Part shown: piece after piece, positions 1 through 12,823 of the stretch
Numbering within the stretch: position 1 is the first letter of the stretch
Layout: each line of letters begins with the position of its first letter
DNA from: Gnetum montanum
Lineage: Eukaryota > Streptophyta > Gnetopsida > Gnetales > Gnetaceae
Direction of reading: 5' to 3'
DNA length: 64,000 bases
NCBI GenBank assembly: GCA_015680685.1
Contig: MNCI01030652.1
Coordinates: 950-64,949 of the forward strand
Position numbers and translations under genes: made by a program
Notes under the pieces: generated by a model
What the model was told of the DNA's origin: nothing
The model's database searches: none
What the model saw: the letters and a program-made list of their open reading frames with translations, nothing else

Positions 1-399
1 AGTACGACCACTTCGAGCACTTGCGTTACGTGTGGCGATCCCAGTAACGATTAGCGTTTGGTAAGCCGCAGTTGCATAGTTCAGGGTGTGTCCGGTAAGT
101 GGGAACGGATGCTGACGCTAGTTAATTTAGACTTAGATCTTTAGTTAGAGTTAGCTTAGTTTCTCAACCCTTTCCCCTGATAACATAGAAGATAAGCCAA
201 AAATACCAAAAAAATCACATACCTTAGACTTGCTTAACCATACACCGTGACAAATACAAGCAAGCCTGGGAAGACAACGAACGATTAACCCCAAGCACTT
301 CTTGTGGTGTTAAGGCATTTAGTCTGTGGAGTTCGACCGGATTGCACGTGCACGCTTGTATTCATATGGTGGAGTGTAGGGGTACCTCACCACTCATCA
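1..399 (+). repeat. Athila-type LTR, 3' end only (plus sense)
   Basis: This is the reverse complement of the LTRs at 9932-10942 and 16196-17123, so the LTR lies in plus sense and ends at 399 with the family terminus ACTCATCA. Shared landmarks are the segments around 60-110, 230-290 and 365-399. The beginning of the LTR lies left of the window. No primer-binding site follows position 399; env-like coding sequence of another element follows instead. The LTR is therefore either a solo LTR or the 3' LTR of an element extending to the left. The assignment rests on direct similarity within the window. Confidence 0.85.
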
Positions 400-1030
400 G
401 AAGGAAATAAATGAGAAACACATTAAAGTGGGGAGGCAAAGGTAAACAAGACCCTCTAGTAACTCCAACAAGGACAAAAATTATGGTAGCCCATCATTGA
501 TGGGATTGATCAATATAATAAAGTAGAAATTCACCTGAAGGAGTTGTAGATAGAAAAAATGATCAAATATATGGAGCTTTCCAACCTTCGATATGCAAAC
601 CTAGTTATGTTGACTGCTAGAAAGTCATGGTCAAAACTGGAAAGGAAGGTGGCCAGCTTGTACATATTGTATGAGGTTAAGTTTAAGCACCACAAGGACA
701 CCAAGCAAATTCTTGAGGTGGCAAATGCCAAATTCAAGGTTCTCAATGGTAAATATACTAATCAAAGATTTACTATTGAGAACCTAGTCAAAAGAATGAA
801 TGACTATATGAGTTGCAAAATGTAGTTAGGGCATTCAATGTTGAATGTAAACAATTTTTTTCTTAGTTCATCAATGTCAAGAAGTTATTTCCATTAATGC
901 CATGTCCATGGGATATTCATATTCCAACCCACATCAATGTATGCTATAACTATGTACATCATTTCTTGTATTGAAAATCTTCTAGAAGTTTCTATTGATC
1001 CCAATGCATTATTTCTTTAATATCTATAAG
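400..1030 (+). pseudogene. env-like ORF, C-terminal part (element I, Athila-like)
   Basis: This is the decayed C-terminal third of the same env-like protein found at 56278-59067 and 31420-33219. The segment around 559-780 contains YMELSNLRYANLVMLTAR, matching the stretch YMDLENPWYANLAMLIAR encoded near 56790. Around 870-945 another frame reads FINVKKLFPLMPCPWD, matching FINVKELFPILPCAFD of the copy at 31420. The protein looks helical and coiled-coil rich here. The copy contains a frameshift and several stops. The upstream part of the ORF is cut off at 399 by an LTR. The function of env-like proteins of plant Athila elements is unknown; I infer only homology among the copies. Confidence 0.75.
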
Positions 1031-2888
1031 ACATTCCTAGCCTAAAAATAAGAGCATATCCTTAGTTAATAAGGAATTATGTTTTTAAGAAGAAGAAAAA
1101 ACTTTTTGATAAGACCACTCCTTACAATCACTCTTGTAAACATCAAAATCTCTATGTGCTTTCAGTGATTTCAAAGCTTCCAAGTTTCTTAATTTTTCCC
1201 TACTAACATATTGTATCTCCATTGTGTTATCCTCTTAAATCATGGTGACTTCAATTAAATCTAAATCCACACATTAATTGGATTCAATATTTTTTCCTAT
1301 TTCACTAGTTCTTTATCTGCAGCAACTTCTATTTTTTGATCAAGATCTTCATTAGGCACATTCATCATAGAGAAATCAAGGTAATACAACTCTCTTTCAA
1401 CCACCTTTAATCCCTTGATTGTATTTCCAAGGCTATTATTGCTCTCCTCTAGATTTTTTTCGTAGTTATTTATTTTATTTTTATTTGAATCTTATAATTA
1501 TTTAGTGTCATGAGGGTACTTAACTTCATTTTATCTAACCTAGGAGTAAAGTTTATTTTTTATTTTCTAGATCCAGTTTTATCTTATGCTTTTTTTATGG
1601 ATCTACATGATTAACTCTTTTTTAAGGTTTTTGTCTTATGTAATGATAGAAATATCATGCTAATGCACATTGTTTCTTCACACTACATTACTCTACTCTA
1701 ATTACTACTACATGCAATCTAATCCCTCAGGTTTACGTCTTACTTGGTAAAAACATCGCTTAGATTTTTACTTTTCTAACTATTTATAAGTCTCCATTTG
1801 ATTTCAAGGATACATATTCAAACTACGTGGTGGTCACATAATGCTAACCTCATTTCATGAAAGGTTGTTATGAATTCAATTATAATTATTCTTATTACAA
1901 TAGGGGGGATCTCCATTATTCTTTTGAGAGAAGAGGATGAGAGGTTGTTTGACTCCCATGCTTTATAATAACTTGAGTGCTCATAAGAGCTAGAAAAGAG
2001 TTCTTTGATGTTGATTTGCTTGGCTTGATCTTGTGCCAATTTGGAGATAATTATGTCTATTATTGAGAAGAGGCTTTGATATATGATTTGATTATCATTA
2101 TAGAATCTTAGATTTATAATTAGGGGATTGTAGATGTGGTAGGAAAATTGGGGTAGGAAGTGCTTCTAAATCTAGTGGACTATGTATTGGGTACTTATAA
2201 CTCTTATACATGCTTTTACTAGCATGATTCTTTAGTTGTTTTTACTTTTTACATGCATTATTATGATATGTATGGATTTTTTTTTGGATATGTATAGGTT
2301 TGAGTTATAATTAATGCATAGGAATGATATGTTAAAGGGATGCCTCATAGCAAGAACCTATACTAGGATGCATAATCACAAGGCACAAAAAGTTATCTTA
2401 AAGATAAAAATAACAAAAAAATCTCAATTTAATCAAAAACAAGTTGCAAAAAAAAATTCAAACTCATGATAAATATATGATTGTAAAAGATAAGGATGAT
2501 GAATCAATTAAGGTTCAAATTTCTAACATTAAATGAAATAAAGCTAATAATGCACCAAAGTAGTAAGTTAACTCTAAAATGAAGCTAGAAAAAATATTCA
2601 AAAAGGCTAACTTTAAGCATAAAATTTCAAAACATGAAGAACCTCCATCAAGGAGAAGGTATCTAGGCATCCATGTAAAAAGGCCTCTACACATTTCTAT
2701 AAGTAGGTGGCCTCTTTTTTCTTATGTAGGTTGACAAAATATCTTAATGAAGAAAATTATTTAATGGTTTCTATAAATTAATGATTTATTACACACACAC
2801 AAAGCATTCCCTTATTAGTCTTAACAAGTTTTTGATGAGATAAGAGTTACTATTTCTCATAATTCTAAGGATTGATGTATTAGTCACA
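1031..2888. other. unassigned AT-rich sequence
   Basis: I see no gene, RNA or element boundary here. It probably includes the 3' end of element I, whose env-like ORF ends near 1030, but I found no polypurine tract or LTR start to prove it. It is continuous with 9309-9926 once element G is removed. Confidence 0.5.
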
Positions 2889-2893
2889 TGTAA

Positions 2894-3478
2894 TGTGAGA
2901 GATGTCCCAGAGTGGTGGTTCTCTTGGGCTCTCCCCATAGTTTGAGGGCCATGGAACACTCTGAGGCACCCTTAGGTGGCTTTCAAGTGTTACAAAATCC
3001 ACCTCAGCTTAGTCGTACCAAGCTAGCAATAGAACACCCTCCTATTGCAACTCTCTTCTAAGTACTCTTCATTCCCCCTCTTCTCCGTGGAGAACTACAT
3101 GGCCCTAATTCTACGGTGGTCGTAGATATGTAGGCAGCCAAGACTGGATAGTTTTGGTGCAGTGCTAGGCCACACCTTGTACTAGATCATGAGGGATCTA
3201 GGGGTGAGGCACCTTCCCTTCTAGGTGCATCGTCTCCCCTTCCACCAATGTGGTCTACACGGTTGTGTGTGCGCTTGTTTGCTTGGTCCTCATTTTGGAG
3301 TTTGGTTACCCTCAATGAGGTGTGTGGTTAAGTACATTAAGAAGTTGTGCTTCTTCTTGCGCTCACTTGTAAGTTGCTTGCTTGCTTGAGGTGTATTCCC
3401 CAAGTCTTCCGTCCTAGATCCATTGGATCTTCATGAATTCCTTGGGCTGCCGGGCAACGTCGGGGAAATGTTGTTGCA
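2894..3478 (+). repeat. 5' LTR of element G
   Basis: Begins TGTGAGAGATG and ends GTTGTTGCA, two bases before the primer-binding site. It is a direct copy of 8719-9303 along its full length. Confidence 0.93.
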
Positions 3479-3480
3479 GA

Positions 3481-3492
3481 TGGTATTAGAGC
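3481..3492 (+). promoter_or_regulatory. Primer-binding site of element G, tRNA-Met(i) type
   Basis: TGGTATTAGAGC matches the standard plant initiator-tRNA-Met primer site TGGTATCAGAGC with one transition, and lies two bases after the LTR end. Confidence 0.88.
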
Positions 3493-6400
3493 ATTTTTGA
3501 AATTGTGTTGTGATATGTTTTTGCTCTTTGGTTGTGTTTTTCCATTGAGCTTGTTTGATTAATAGTCCCTCCAGATTGATACCTAGGTGATCTAGGGTCA
3601 TATCCTTATGTATTTTGGAAGAGTTTCCCGATGGTAATGTTCTTTTCTCTTCTTGAGGGGACAGATGATAAATTGTGAGCAACTGATGTATGTTTCTCTT
3701 CATGGGGATATAAACGATGGCGTCGTGATGATGTCCTCCACTTGTTTACTTGTGGTTGGACTAGTTGTGATTGTATGCGATATGATTGAGAGGATTTCTA
3801 TTGACAACTTAGGAATTTTGTTGCTCAAGGAGCTCTCATCTCAGGTCTCCAGTGATTCATCTGGGATGAATCGTACCAAGTCTCCACTTTGGTTTCCATC
3901 GAGATGACATGTTTTGAGATGGAATTTGTTGAATCGTGCAAGATATGATATCCTTGGCACTCCCACTCACTGTAGATACAGTGAGTATGGGAAAATAAAA
4001 ATGGGGACAAGATGGTTCCCAGGTACCTCAGGATGGAGGTCTTTTGAACATGTGCTCTTGGTGAGCCTTGTTCTGGATGGACTAAGACTATTTCCAGTAG
4101 ACTTCGTACATTCATGTTTGTGAGTGTATGTTTTTCTATTTGTGTATGTGTGTCTTCTTGGTTGCGAATTCAAATTCTGCATGTGTGTTATCTTGGTCAT
4201 GTCTATCATTCATAACGCAAGGCTTAATATTTTATGCAGTATGATGACTTATTGTTGGGAACATTGAGGATGCAGTGGTTTTTTATGTCATCCCAAAGCC
4301 AAATGGTTGTTGTCTTGTTCGACAACTTCTTGTGCATGAGGCATGATTGCCATTATGGTAGGTCCTTGAAATTTGTGCTCCTTTGTTGAGCTAGTGGTGT
4401 TGCCCTTTGGGCTCGTGGCATCACTACTTTGATTGGTGACATTCTTGGTCACTCTAATTTGAAGACTACTGGTGTGGGTCATCCTATTGTTGGTTCTTGT
4501 TGAGACCGCACCTCTTTTGATGAGATTCTTCTTATGAACGCATCCTTTGTGATGTTGCATGTTGTTGTGAGAATTGGTTTGATGTAGACTTGTTTTTGGA
4601 TAGACCTTGGTCTTCCACCTTATTTTTGGATTGAGATGACGATTGTCTATTGCCCATGACACATACGATTGTGTTGAGATTTTGATCCTAGTTGAGGCTA
4701 GTGTTAGTTATTGGGAATGATTGTTGTGTATGAGTCTTGAAATTCTGAGAGTGTGCTATCTCTCTCTTGGGGTGCCTCATGATGAAATCATTGGTTTAAG
4801 TGGGGATCGAATTCCTCCATCAATGTTTTTCATGACTGATCTCTATGCATGTTGTTGAGGTCTTGAGTTTTATGATGTGCAAGAGTGATATGACTTTGTT
4901 ATATGATCATGCTTGATGGTTGTGAATGAGGCTGATGTGCTAATCATGTTCCTACTAACTTCTATGTTTCTGAGCTTGTGTCTCAATGTTTGCAGGTAGC
5001 ACAAGTACAAAGATGTAGCCAGTGGTAACCTTAGTTGATTCTGAGACCACTATGTCTATGGGGAAGATATGTGCTCTTGAGACCTTCATGAACTAATTAT
5101 TTAGTCTCAGAATCCCAACATTAGATTGCAAATTTATCGGTACCTTGGCTGTGATGGATCAGTAGGTACATTATGTTTTATTTGCCTCTCAATGGTAGGA
5201 GAGCACTAACAGAGGATGGTGATCTATCCTAGATCCTACAGATATTGGGCTAGCAGATGGCATGAAATGGTATCCTTGGCCATGCTGGAAACTGATGGGC
5301 TAGGAGTGGTCAATGCAATGAGGTCCCACCATGGCAGGATGGTGGATACTCAGTTGGTGTGTTTCATTATTCGATCGTTGCGTTCGTGTCTTGAATCATT
5401 TTCGTTCGATGTTCCCCGTGCAGTGGGTCCAGTGCGACGGTAGATCATGTATCTTTTGAGATAGTGGTGCAATGATAGATGATCATTTATGCTTCGTGAC
5501 ATTGGTAGGTTTTTCTCAAAATAGCATGATTCTTTCCTGGTATGTTCTTGGTGGCCTAAATCCTTTAGCCTAGGATGGGCTTGGGTAGTTTGTCCTATAG
5601 CCTTTTAGGCTTGGGTAGCATTCCCAAATACCATGTATGTTCCCATATATGAATGTAATTTGATCCTCGAGTGTGTGAAAGGTATCCTTATGATATTCTC
5701 GATTCGGTTGTATGCACACACAAGTGCTAGATGTATTGCCTATGTGACTTAGTTGTCTCCTAGCTGTAGGCCTATGCCATACACTGTGACAAGGCCAAGC
5801 TTGATGTATGGTGTTTTCCTGGTGCTTGTTTTGAAGTGCCCTTGCTATATGTTGTAAATGGCCTTTATGCCTTGATGTATAATTCTACTGAAAACCTCAT
5901 GAGAAATGCTTTAGTTGGATATAGTGTTGTAACAAACGGACCAGGGCATGTCCTTGCCCATTATTCTCATGAACTGGTGCCATGTGTTCTTGATGATGTT
6001 GGCGTGCCTAGATGGTGTGTGCTTAGTGAATGTCCTTGAGACAGGACAAATCTTGGGAACAAATTTTCTTGTGTTCCTAAACTAGCAAAGATCTTGTTCA
6101 CAGATGATCAATGGCAACTAAAATTCAGATCAATATGATGTCTCATAGTGGATTTGAGTCGAGTTTTGGGTATTGGCACCTAGACTTGCTCTTCCATGTT
6201 GAATGTGATCATGGAGCAACTATCCAAACATTGGGATGGTGGTCCATCCTTGCATAAATGACGTTATAGATACAAAAAGTGTGATTTCTCTTGGTGGCCT
6301 AGCTTGGTGGCTTTGAATGTGCTCAAAGCACTTGAGCCGATGCTCTCATGATTAGGGGCTTCTAATGATTTGTGCATGTTGGTGGGCTCTCGTGACTAAT

Positions 6401-8706
6401 TGCATGTGGTGCTTTGGAGAGCTATGATGCACTCTCATAGATCGGGACTTATTGGTGCATTTGTTATCTATGGTGTGATTTCGTGATTGGGGACTCGTTG
6501 TGCCTAATAGGCTATGGTGTCTTGCTAAATTTTCCTGCGTACTCTATCTCTTATGTATACTGATGTATCACACAGTCCCTCCCAGATGCATTGTCCCATG
6601 TCTTTGGTGTGAGGTTAATTCATGTTGGTGTTCTCACCTCCCTGGTGGGATCACAGAGTTGATCATGAGGGATCATTCTCCATTTCAATGGATGCCCTCT
6701 TCAGTTCCTAAAATAATAAGGTAGGTGATATTGAGACGGTTTTCTCCTATAAGCAATTGATGTTTGGGACTTTTTCCTAGCTGTGGTCCTATGTTCGTGA
6801 ACTCATGGGGCTTGTTCTCATAGACAAGATGTTGTTACCCTAGTGAAATTCATGAAACCTCCTTTGTGGGGTCGTGTGTTGATGTAAATTAAAATACATA
6901 TTGCTCTTCTTGTAAGCAAGACATGATCTTGTGTACTCTCGTAGTTTTAGGGTCTTCAAAGGAACTTTCTTGTTGGGGTTCTCTGGTAGACCGTCCTTAT
7001 TGTAAACCCTTCGGGGATGAATTGTTTTGTGTTTGAGTTGTAAATGATGTTGATGAAAGCCCATTCCATGTAAAACTATCTTAAGGACATGGTCCTCCTA
7101 TGGGTAAGATGTTGTTATTGACTTGTGTCTATTGTTTGGGTTGAATGACAATAGGTAGTGGTGTGGCCTTGTCCACCACAAATTAATGTAAATGGGCTTG
7201 ACTGGGATGTATGAAACAAAAACCCAAATCTCCCAAGATGAAACAGAAATTCCTCTTGATCAAAGGGATGAGCTACTTAGTGTCTCGAGTTGTTCTCAAG
7301 GGAAAATTGAATTGGGTAAGACTTGTGAACCCATGTCTTCCCTCAGCTGGTGACAGTTCCACGATATGGTTCTATTGGCTATATTGACTACTTGGGTGGG
7401 TATGCTGGGTAAGGTGTAGCTGGGCTATTATACTTACCTATGGAAGTAACCTCCCAAAGAGGGTCCTTCCTGCAAGTGAAAAATCTAATGAAAGGTGTTG
7501 ATCATGAGATTGGAAGTCGTTCTTGATATAGTGGGGAAATGCAAATTCTGAGAACGTTGATGTTCCTCAGAGAATTCATGATCTGGTTACTCTCTGAGGT
7601 GACTCTATATTTGTTCCTGGACCTTATGTTTAGAAAATGATGCTTGTCCCATAACTTGGTGTGGGAAGGATAGCTTGCATGTGGCAAATGTGGATAATCC
7701 TTCTCCATGAAGGGGATATTATGGTTGCATTCGATGATGTGCTTACGACTGATATGAGATAGGTGATGGAGGATTGTCATGGGGTTGGCTACCCAATTGC
7801 CCCTCCACTTGTTCTAACATTCAAGCAAGCATTCTTGATGTTGAACAATCACAAGAGGTGTTGCTGATAGTTGGGGCTTATTGTATGTTAGTCTCTTTGA
7901 GAAGTTTCCAAACAAATTTTTGGATCTTCTCTCTCATTGGAATGATGAATGATGAATTGAGGCATGCGATACTGGTGTCTTAAGATGGCAAGGTCAAGCT
8001 CAAAATATTTTCCCTTGTACCTTGTTTGTAAGGGAGAACATGCTTGACTCCCTTCATACCAGCTTCAACAAACATGATGAGAAAAAGAGAATGCACATGG
8101 TACCGATGCACGTGGAATCAGTGCTTAGATGGTTGCACTAGTGATACCCCATGGGTCTCGATGCAAGTAGCAGAACATGGAGTTTTTGCAAGCATGAGTT
8201 GCTTGAGGAGACATGGCTCTTAGGAGCATGTCCTCTCTCTCAGTGTGATGTTCCCAAGTCCCTCACCATGGGTAGTGGCCCTGGTGAGCCCTCAAAAAAA
8301 AAGAAAAAAAAAATCAATGGGTGCTGAGATGCCATTCACAAAGAAACTCGATGAGACTTATGGAAGAGGAGTTGTCTTCTTGCATAAGTGTGGGCTTACG
8401 CAAGAAGATATGTCTCTAGACCCTTAGAAGGACAAATCTAGGGTATGCCTTAGAGATGTTGGCCCTTTGGGTTAGACTCTCCCACTCTTATAGAGAAGGG
8501 AAGTCTTTCGGCTTCCTCCAATTGCCCTTGTGTTTTAGGAAAGGCATTGGATGGAAGGACGTATCAGGTGTTGGGGTTGGTACCTTCCTTCAAGCCTAGT
8601 GTCTAAGGAGTTGACGGATCCCTAGAATTAATGGAGTTCCAAATCCATGTAGAAGTGTACACTCGAAGCTATCCTAGGCTCCACTCTGAGGATGTCACTT
8701 CTTTGT
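3493..8706 (+). other. Internal region of element G, no gene recognised
   Basis: About 5.2 kb of sequence that reads conspicuously rich in G and T and poor in C on the plus strand. The longest open frames (for example 4288-4662 minus, 5216-5443 plus) show no known domain, are low in complexity and lack neighbours in frame. I treat it as non-coding or fully decayed. A short A-rich run lies at 8290-8311. Confidence 0.6.
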
Positions 8707-8718
8707 GTGGGGGAGGAT
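8707..8718 (+). promoter_or_regulatory. Polypurine tract of element G
   Basis: GTGGGGGAGGAT lies directly before the 3' LTR start at 8719, the expected site for plus-strand priming. Confidence 0.85.
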
Positions 8719-9303
8719 TGTGAGAGATGTCCTAGAGTGGTGGTTCTCTTGGGCTCTCCCCATGGTTCGAGGACCATGGAACACTCTGAGGTGCCCTCGG
8801 GTGGCTCTCAAGTGTTACAAAACCTACCCCGGCTTGGTGGTACGAAGCTAGCAATAGAACACCCTCCTATTGCAACTCTCTTCTAAGTCCTCTTTATTTC
8901 CCCTCTTCTCCATGGAGAACTACATGGCCCTGATTCTATGGCGGTCGTAGATATGTAGGCAGCCAAGACTGGATAGTTTTGGTGCGGTGCCAAGCCACAC
9001 CTTGTACGAGATCCTGAGGGATCTGGGGGTGAGGCACCTTCCCTTGTAGGTGCATTGTCTCCCCTTCCACCGATGTGGTCTACAAGGTTGTGTGTGTGCT
9101 TGTTTGCTTGGTCCTCATTTTGGAGTTTGGTTACCCTCAATGAGGTGCGTGGTCATGTACGTTAAGAAGCTATGCTTCTGCTTGCACTCACTCATGAGTT
9201 GTTTGCTTTCTTAAGACATATTCCCTAGGTCTTCCACCCTAGATCCATTGGATCTTTGTGAATTCCTTGGGGTGCTAGGCAACATTAGGGCAACGTTGTT
9301 ACA
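8719..9303 (+). repeat. 3' LTR of element G
   Basis: A full-length copy of 2894-3478. It ends GTTGTTACA and is followed by the target duplication TGTAA. Confidence 0.93.
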
Positions 9304-9308
9304 TGTAA

Positions 9309-9926
9309 CCTATCTTTGTTAGTATAAAGATGCCTCAAAGACTAGTATAGCTAAGGATGGACTAACACTTTCCATTATTTAAGAAGTTAGAAAACATCAT
9401 ATATTTTTGTGACCTACTTGTTTTAAGTTTTATTTTATAAAAAACACTAATGGATGTAGTTAAATATAATATCAATCCTCTACTATGTTTATGAAAAAAA
9501 GATCATTTAATCTATCATAGGCCTCAAACTATGCCTAGGGTTAAAAAATATATAGGTTCTAAAAAATAAGCTCATGTAATGTATCATTGCTTTCCCACAT
9601 TGAGGGCCATCCAACTTGAAGAATTAAATCACTATATAACCATGAGTTTGATTATCTTCAAGATCAATGCTACACAAATAAGACTAGGTCTAATCATCCT
9701 TTTGGATTGCACTTTAATATATCCCCCAAGATAGGTGAATCAGGATCATAGATGAGATAGGTACATACTTATGAATGATCCATACATCATTGGAAACCTT
9801 CTAGTGGTATGCAACTCAACGCTCTTGGGTTCAATGGCTCAGGATATTAAGTTGAAGTAAACATATGTACTAATAGAGTTATATAATGATGCTCATCTCT
9901 ACATCCAAGGCAAGGTATATGAAAAA
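9309..9926. other. unassigned sequence between elements G and A
   Basis: AT-rich, with no recognisable gene. It continues the sequence left of 2889 once G is removed, and is the target into which element A inserted. Confidence 0.5.
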
Positions 9927-9931
9927 TAAAT

Positions 9932-10942
9932 TGATGAGTGGCAAGGTACCCCTACACTCAACCATACGAAACGAGCATAGCACGCGTGATCCGGTCGAAC
10001 TTCACAGAGTAAGTGCCTACACGCCCCATGGAACACTTGGGGTTAATCATTCGTTGTCTTCCCAAGCTTACTTGTGTTTGTCACGGTGTATGGTTAAGTA
10101 AGTCCAAGGTATATGATTTTTATATCTTTTTATGTTTTTCTCCTATGCTATCAAGGTGAAGGGTGGAGAAACTAACTAACTCTAACTAATGAACTAAGTC
10201 TAAATTAACTAGCATCAGCATCTGTTCCCACTTACCGTACAAACCTTGAACTATGCAACCGTGGCTACCAAATGCTAATCGTTACTGGGATCACCATGCG
10301 TAACATACGTGCTCGAAGTGATCATACTGAGGCACATAACTAGCCTAAGTGTCATGAGAATCTATTCCTTGACTAGTCGTACACATCCTTAGATGCTCAT
10401 AATCAAGTCGTACTCATTTTGCATTCTAGGAGTTGAGGGTAAGAGAATCTAATCGCGATGAGTAGCCGATTCCTTGATTAGTCGTACACATCCGTAAATG
10501 ATCGTAATCAAGTCATACTCATGCCACGCTATTGCAGGGTAATAAATAACAGGTAAGAAATAATAGGTAATAAATAACAAGTAATAAATCCTATTCCATG
10601 CACTGCAAGGTTTATCCACAAAGCTCGTCTTTATTGTCATACAAAACTTGCGTTCAGGTACAATGTTGCTTGAATAAAGATCCGTTCACTTGGGGACTCC
10701 TACTGCGAGCACATGGAAAATATTCTATCTCTAGAGTGATCAATCTACTAGAGTTTCCCTACTTTTAGACTAGGATGGGAAATAAGAGGAGTGCCACCTC
10801 TTATTTATAGATTTGGTGACGTACCATGATATCGCATACGCGACATCACAGGGGACGACGCGATATCGCATGGAATGCAATATCACGGCAGCTGCGATAT
10901 CGCGTATGCAATATTGCGGCTCATGTGAATCGCGTCTCATCA
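9932..10942 (-). repeat. 3' LTR of element A (1011 bp)
   Basis: On the minus strand it starts TGATGAGACGCG and ends CACTCATCA. U3 opens with clustered GCGATATCGC-type palindromes (10810-10920), followed by a TATA box CTATAAATAAG at about 10798-10810. It is slightly longer than the 5' LTR because of extra palindromic repeat units and a short AT-rich repeat near 10540-10590. Confidence 0.92.
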
Positions 10943-10958
10943 TATCCCCATGACTAAA
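10943..10958 (-). promoter_or_regulatory. Polypurine tract of element A
   Basis: The minus strand reads TTTAGTCATGGGGATA and directly abuts the 3' LTR start. Elements C and D have TTTAGTTGTGGGGGTA and TTTAGTCGTGGGAGTA at the same position. Confidence 0.85.
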
Positions 10959-12823
10959 TGAAAAATCGTCCTCGAGTTCCTTACAATAATATCGGGAAGG
11001 TATGGAATTATTAAGGGGAATGGAACTAATTGGATGACATGTGAATGGATCATCATTACAAGACTTGACAAAACTGGTGTTCATGAAAACAAGGGTGAAC
11101 ACCTTATTACAATGACATCAAGCCTGTGTTGGCAGATGAGAAAGAAAGAGAAAAAGAAAGAAGTGTTGCTGCTGCCAACGCCAAGATTGCGCCTTTGTTG
11201 TCCATCCGTAAGCACGCTATCGATCTTGCTCCTTGCATAGCTGCTTCAGCGCTGCTCCATTCCAAGTGTTTTCTCCAAATCCAATCCATTATTTGTATGA
11301 TCTCCATATGCACACATAACACAATCTTATATTAGCAAGGGTAAATGAATCATCATGTAACTGATACCTTGCTTTGGTGTAGGTCCATTGGCTAGGTTGT
11401 GGTATGGCTAATACGGATCTGGGGATATATTAATGATGACTACCAAAGGTGTAGGGGTTAGGAAGAAAATCAAACATTTCGAGGCTAGGAGAAAATCAAG
11501 AAAATAAGGCCCTGTACCCCCATGATTAATCGCGAACCTCTGGTAGTGTTAGAATGGAGAAAGGAGAGGAGTAAGAAAGATAGATAAAAAGGGACAACTA
11601 TGGCATCGATGAAATGGATGTCAAGATGGAAATGAACAAAATAAAATTAATTGCAAAATGTTAAGGGAAAGAATTTAACTAATGCTCCAAATAGGAATGT
11701 CAGTGGGTCCTCCCCAAAGCAGGCTCATGCCCTTAATGCCCTGACAAACCCACATTCAAAGAGTCTGTAGGCTCTGGGAATGTTATTTGGAACAAGAGTT
11801 AAAGTCTTAACCACAAGAATTTACCAAAAAGAAAACAATGCATCAACCAAAATATACACTAATGATACAACCGACAATGAGGTGGATAATGGAGAGAAGG
11901 ATGGAGAGAAGAAAATGGAATGGAATCCCAAGAACAAGGTGGTGTACAGCCCCTTGTGTGTTTCATGATTAATGTGACTTAGCAAATCCCATTCCAAGTC
12001 CAGCCTCAAACCAACCACATCTAGTGACTTCGCATCAATGCATTCGGCTAAACTATCCACTTGGATAACAAGAATGACTTCCCCAAGAGTCACTATCATT
12101 CCGATGAAACAAAGGAGAGAATGGGAAGCGAGAAGGGCATTAGTTAGAGGGAACATTTTTAGTTCCATAACCAGTGCTTGTAGCCCAAGTTTATTTCATC
12201 TAAGGGGTGTGCTTTGAATTCTCACTTTTTTTTTGTGTTTTTATGTGTGAGAACCACACCATGCAAAGACTTCTTATTTTTATTGACTCAGCTTCCGATA
12301 ATTGGGTAACATCGGAATGGCAAGAAAAACTCAAAAAGAAAACATCCAAGCATCCAAGAGAACGACCAACACAAAAGCATCAAGTTCCCTTGAAGTCACA
12401 CCCTTTTCAATCCTTGAGTTATTCATTAGTTTGAGAAATGCCCAGTTACCAATTCGTTAAAGTTCTTATTATGAAATTGGTGGATGGATGAATGAAGTGA
12501 TCTCATTGCCTGTCATACCAAAAGAAACATACCTTAGTATCAACATTGTGACTTAAGAGTAAAAACCAAACATTAGCAATCAACATAAAAATAGTTCATA
12601 CCATCATTCCGAACACTTATTGGGTAACAAACTTACAGGGTGGGTCACACACACACACACACACACAAAATGGAAAAAGTATAATGATGTTGTAAAACAA
12701 AAACTAGAAAAGTTAAAGAAATTTGTAAAATAAAAATGTGTAATATAAGAACGTTGTAAAACAAAAACATGTAAAACAAAAACTTAAAAAAACTGAGGGC
12801 CCCATATGATTAGCATAGGTGTC
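10959..12823 (-). other. Non-coding leader block of element A
   Basis: This holds no recognised protein. The stretch 11690-12430 is recognisably shared with 34010-34730 (element C) and in part with 59920-60650 (element D). Landmarks are the CTCCYCAWAGYAGG segment near 11707, AAGGGGTGT with GAATTC near 12205, ACCACACCATGCAAAGAC near 12250 and TTGAAGTCACACCC near 12395. A (CA)n microsatellite lies at 12646-12667. The env-like ORF that follows this block in C and D is absent here. Confidence 0.6.

Larger units (their letters stand above)
2894..9303 (+). mobile_element. Element G: complete LTR retrotransposon without recognisable coding domains
   Basis: Two direct repeats of 585 bp (2894-3478 and 8719-9303) both begin TGTGAGAGATG and end in CA. 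The element is flanked by a perfect 5-bp duplication TGTAA (2889-2893 and 9304-9308), so both ends are certain. A primer-binding site at 3481 and a purine tract just before 8719 set plus orientation. I could not recognise gag, protease, reverse transcriptase or integrase in the 5.2 kb between the LTRs; open frames there are short and look like chance. It resembles a LARD-type non-autonomous element, or an autonomous one decayed past recognition. The LTRs differ at about 65 positions by my count (about 89% identity), which implies an old insertion. Confidence 0.93.

Noticed and set aside
4288-4662. 124-aa minus-strand frame inside element G
   Set aside because: No domain, biased composition (N, T, H rich), opposite to the element orientation and without any in-frame neighbour; best explained by the GT-rich plus strand.
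11821-12168. 115-aa minus-strand frame in element A
   Set aside because: It lies in the non-coding block shared with C and D, where the frame is not maintained; treated as chance.
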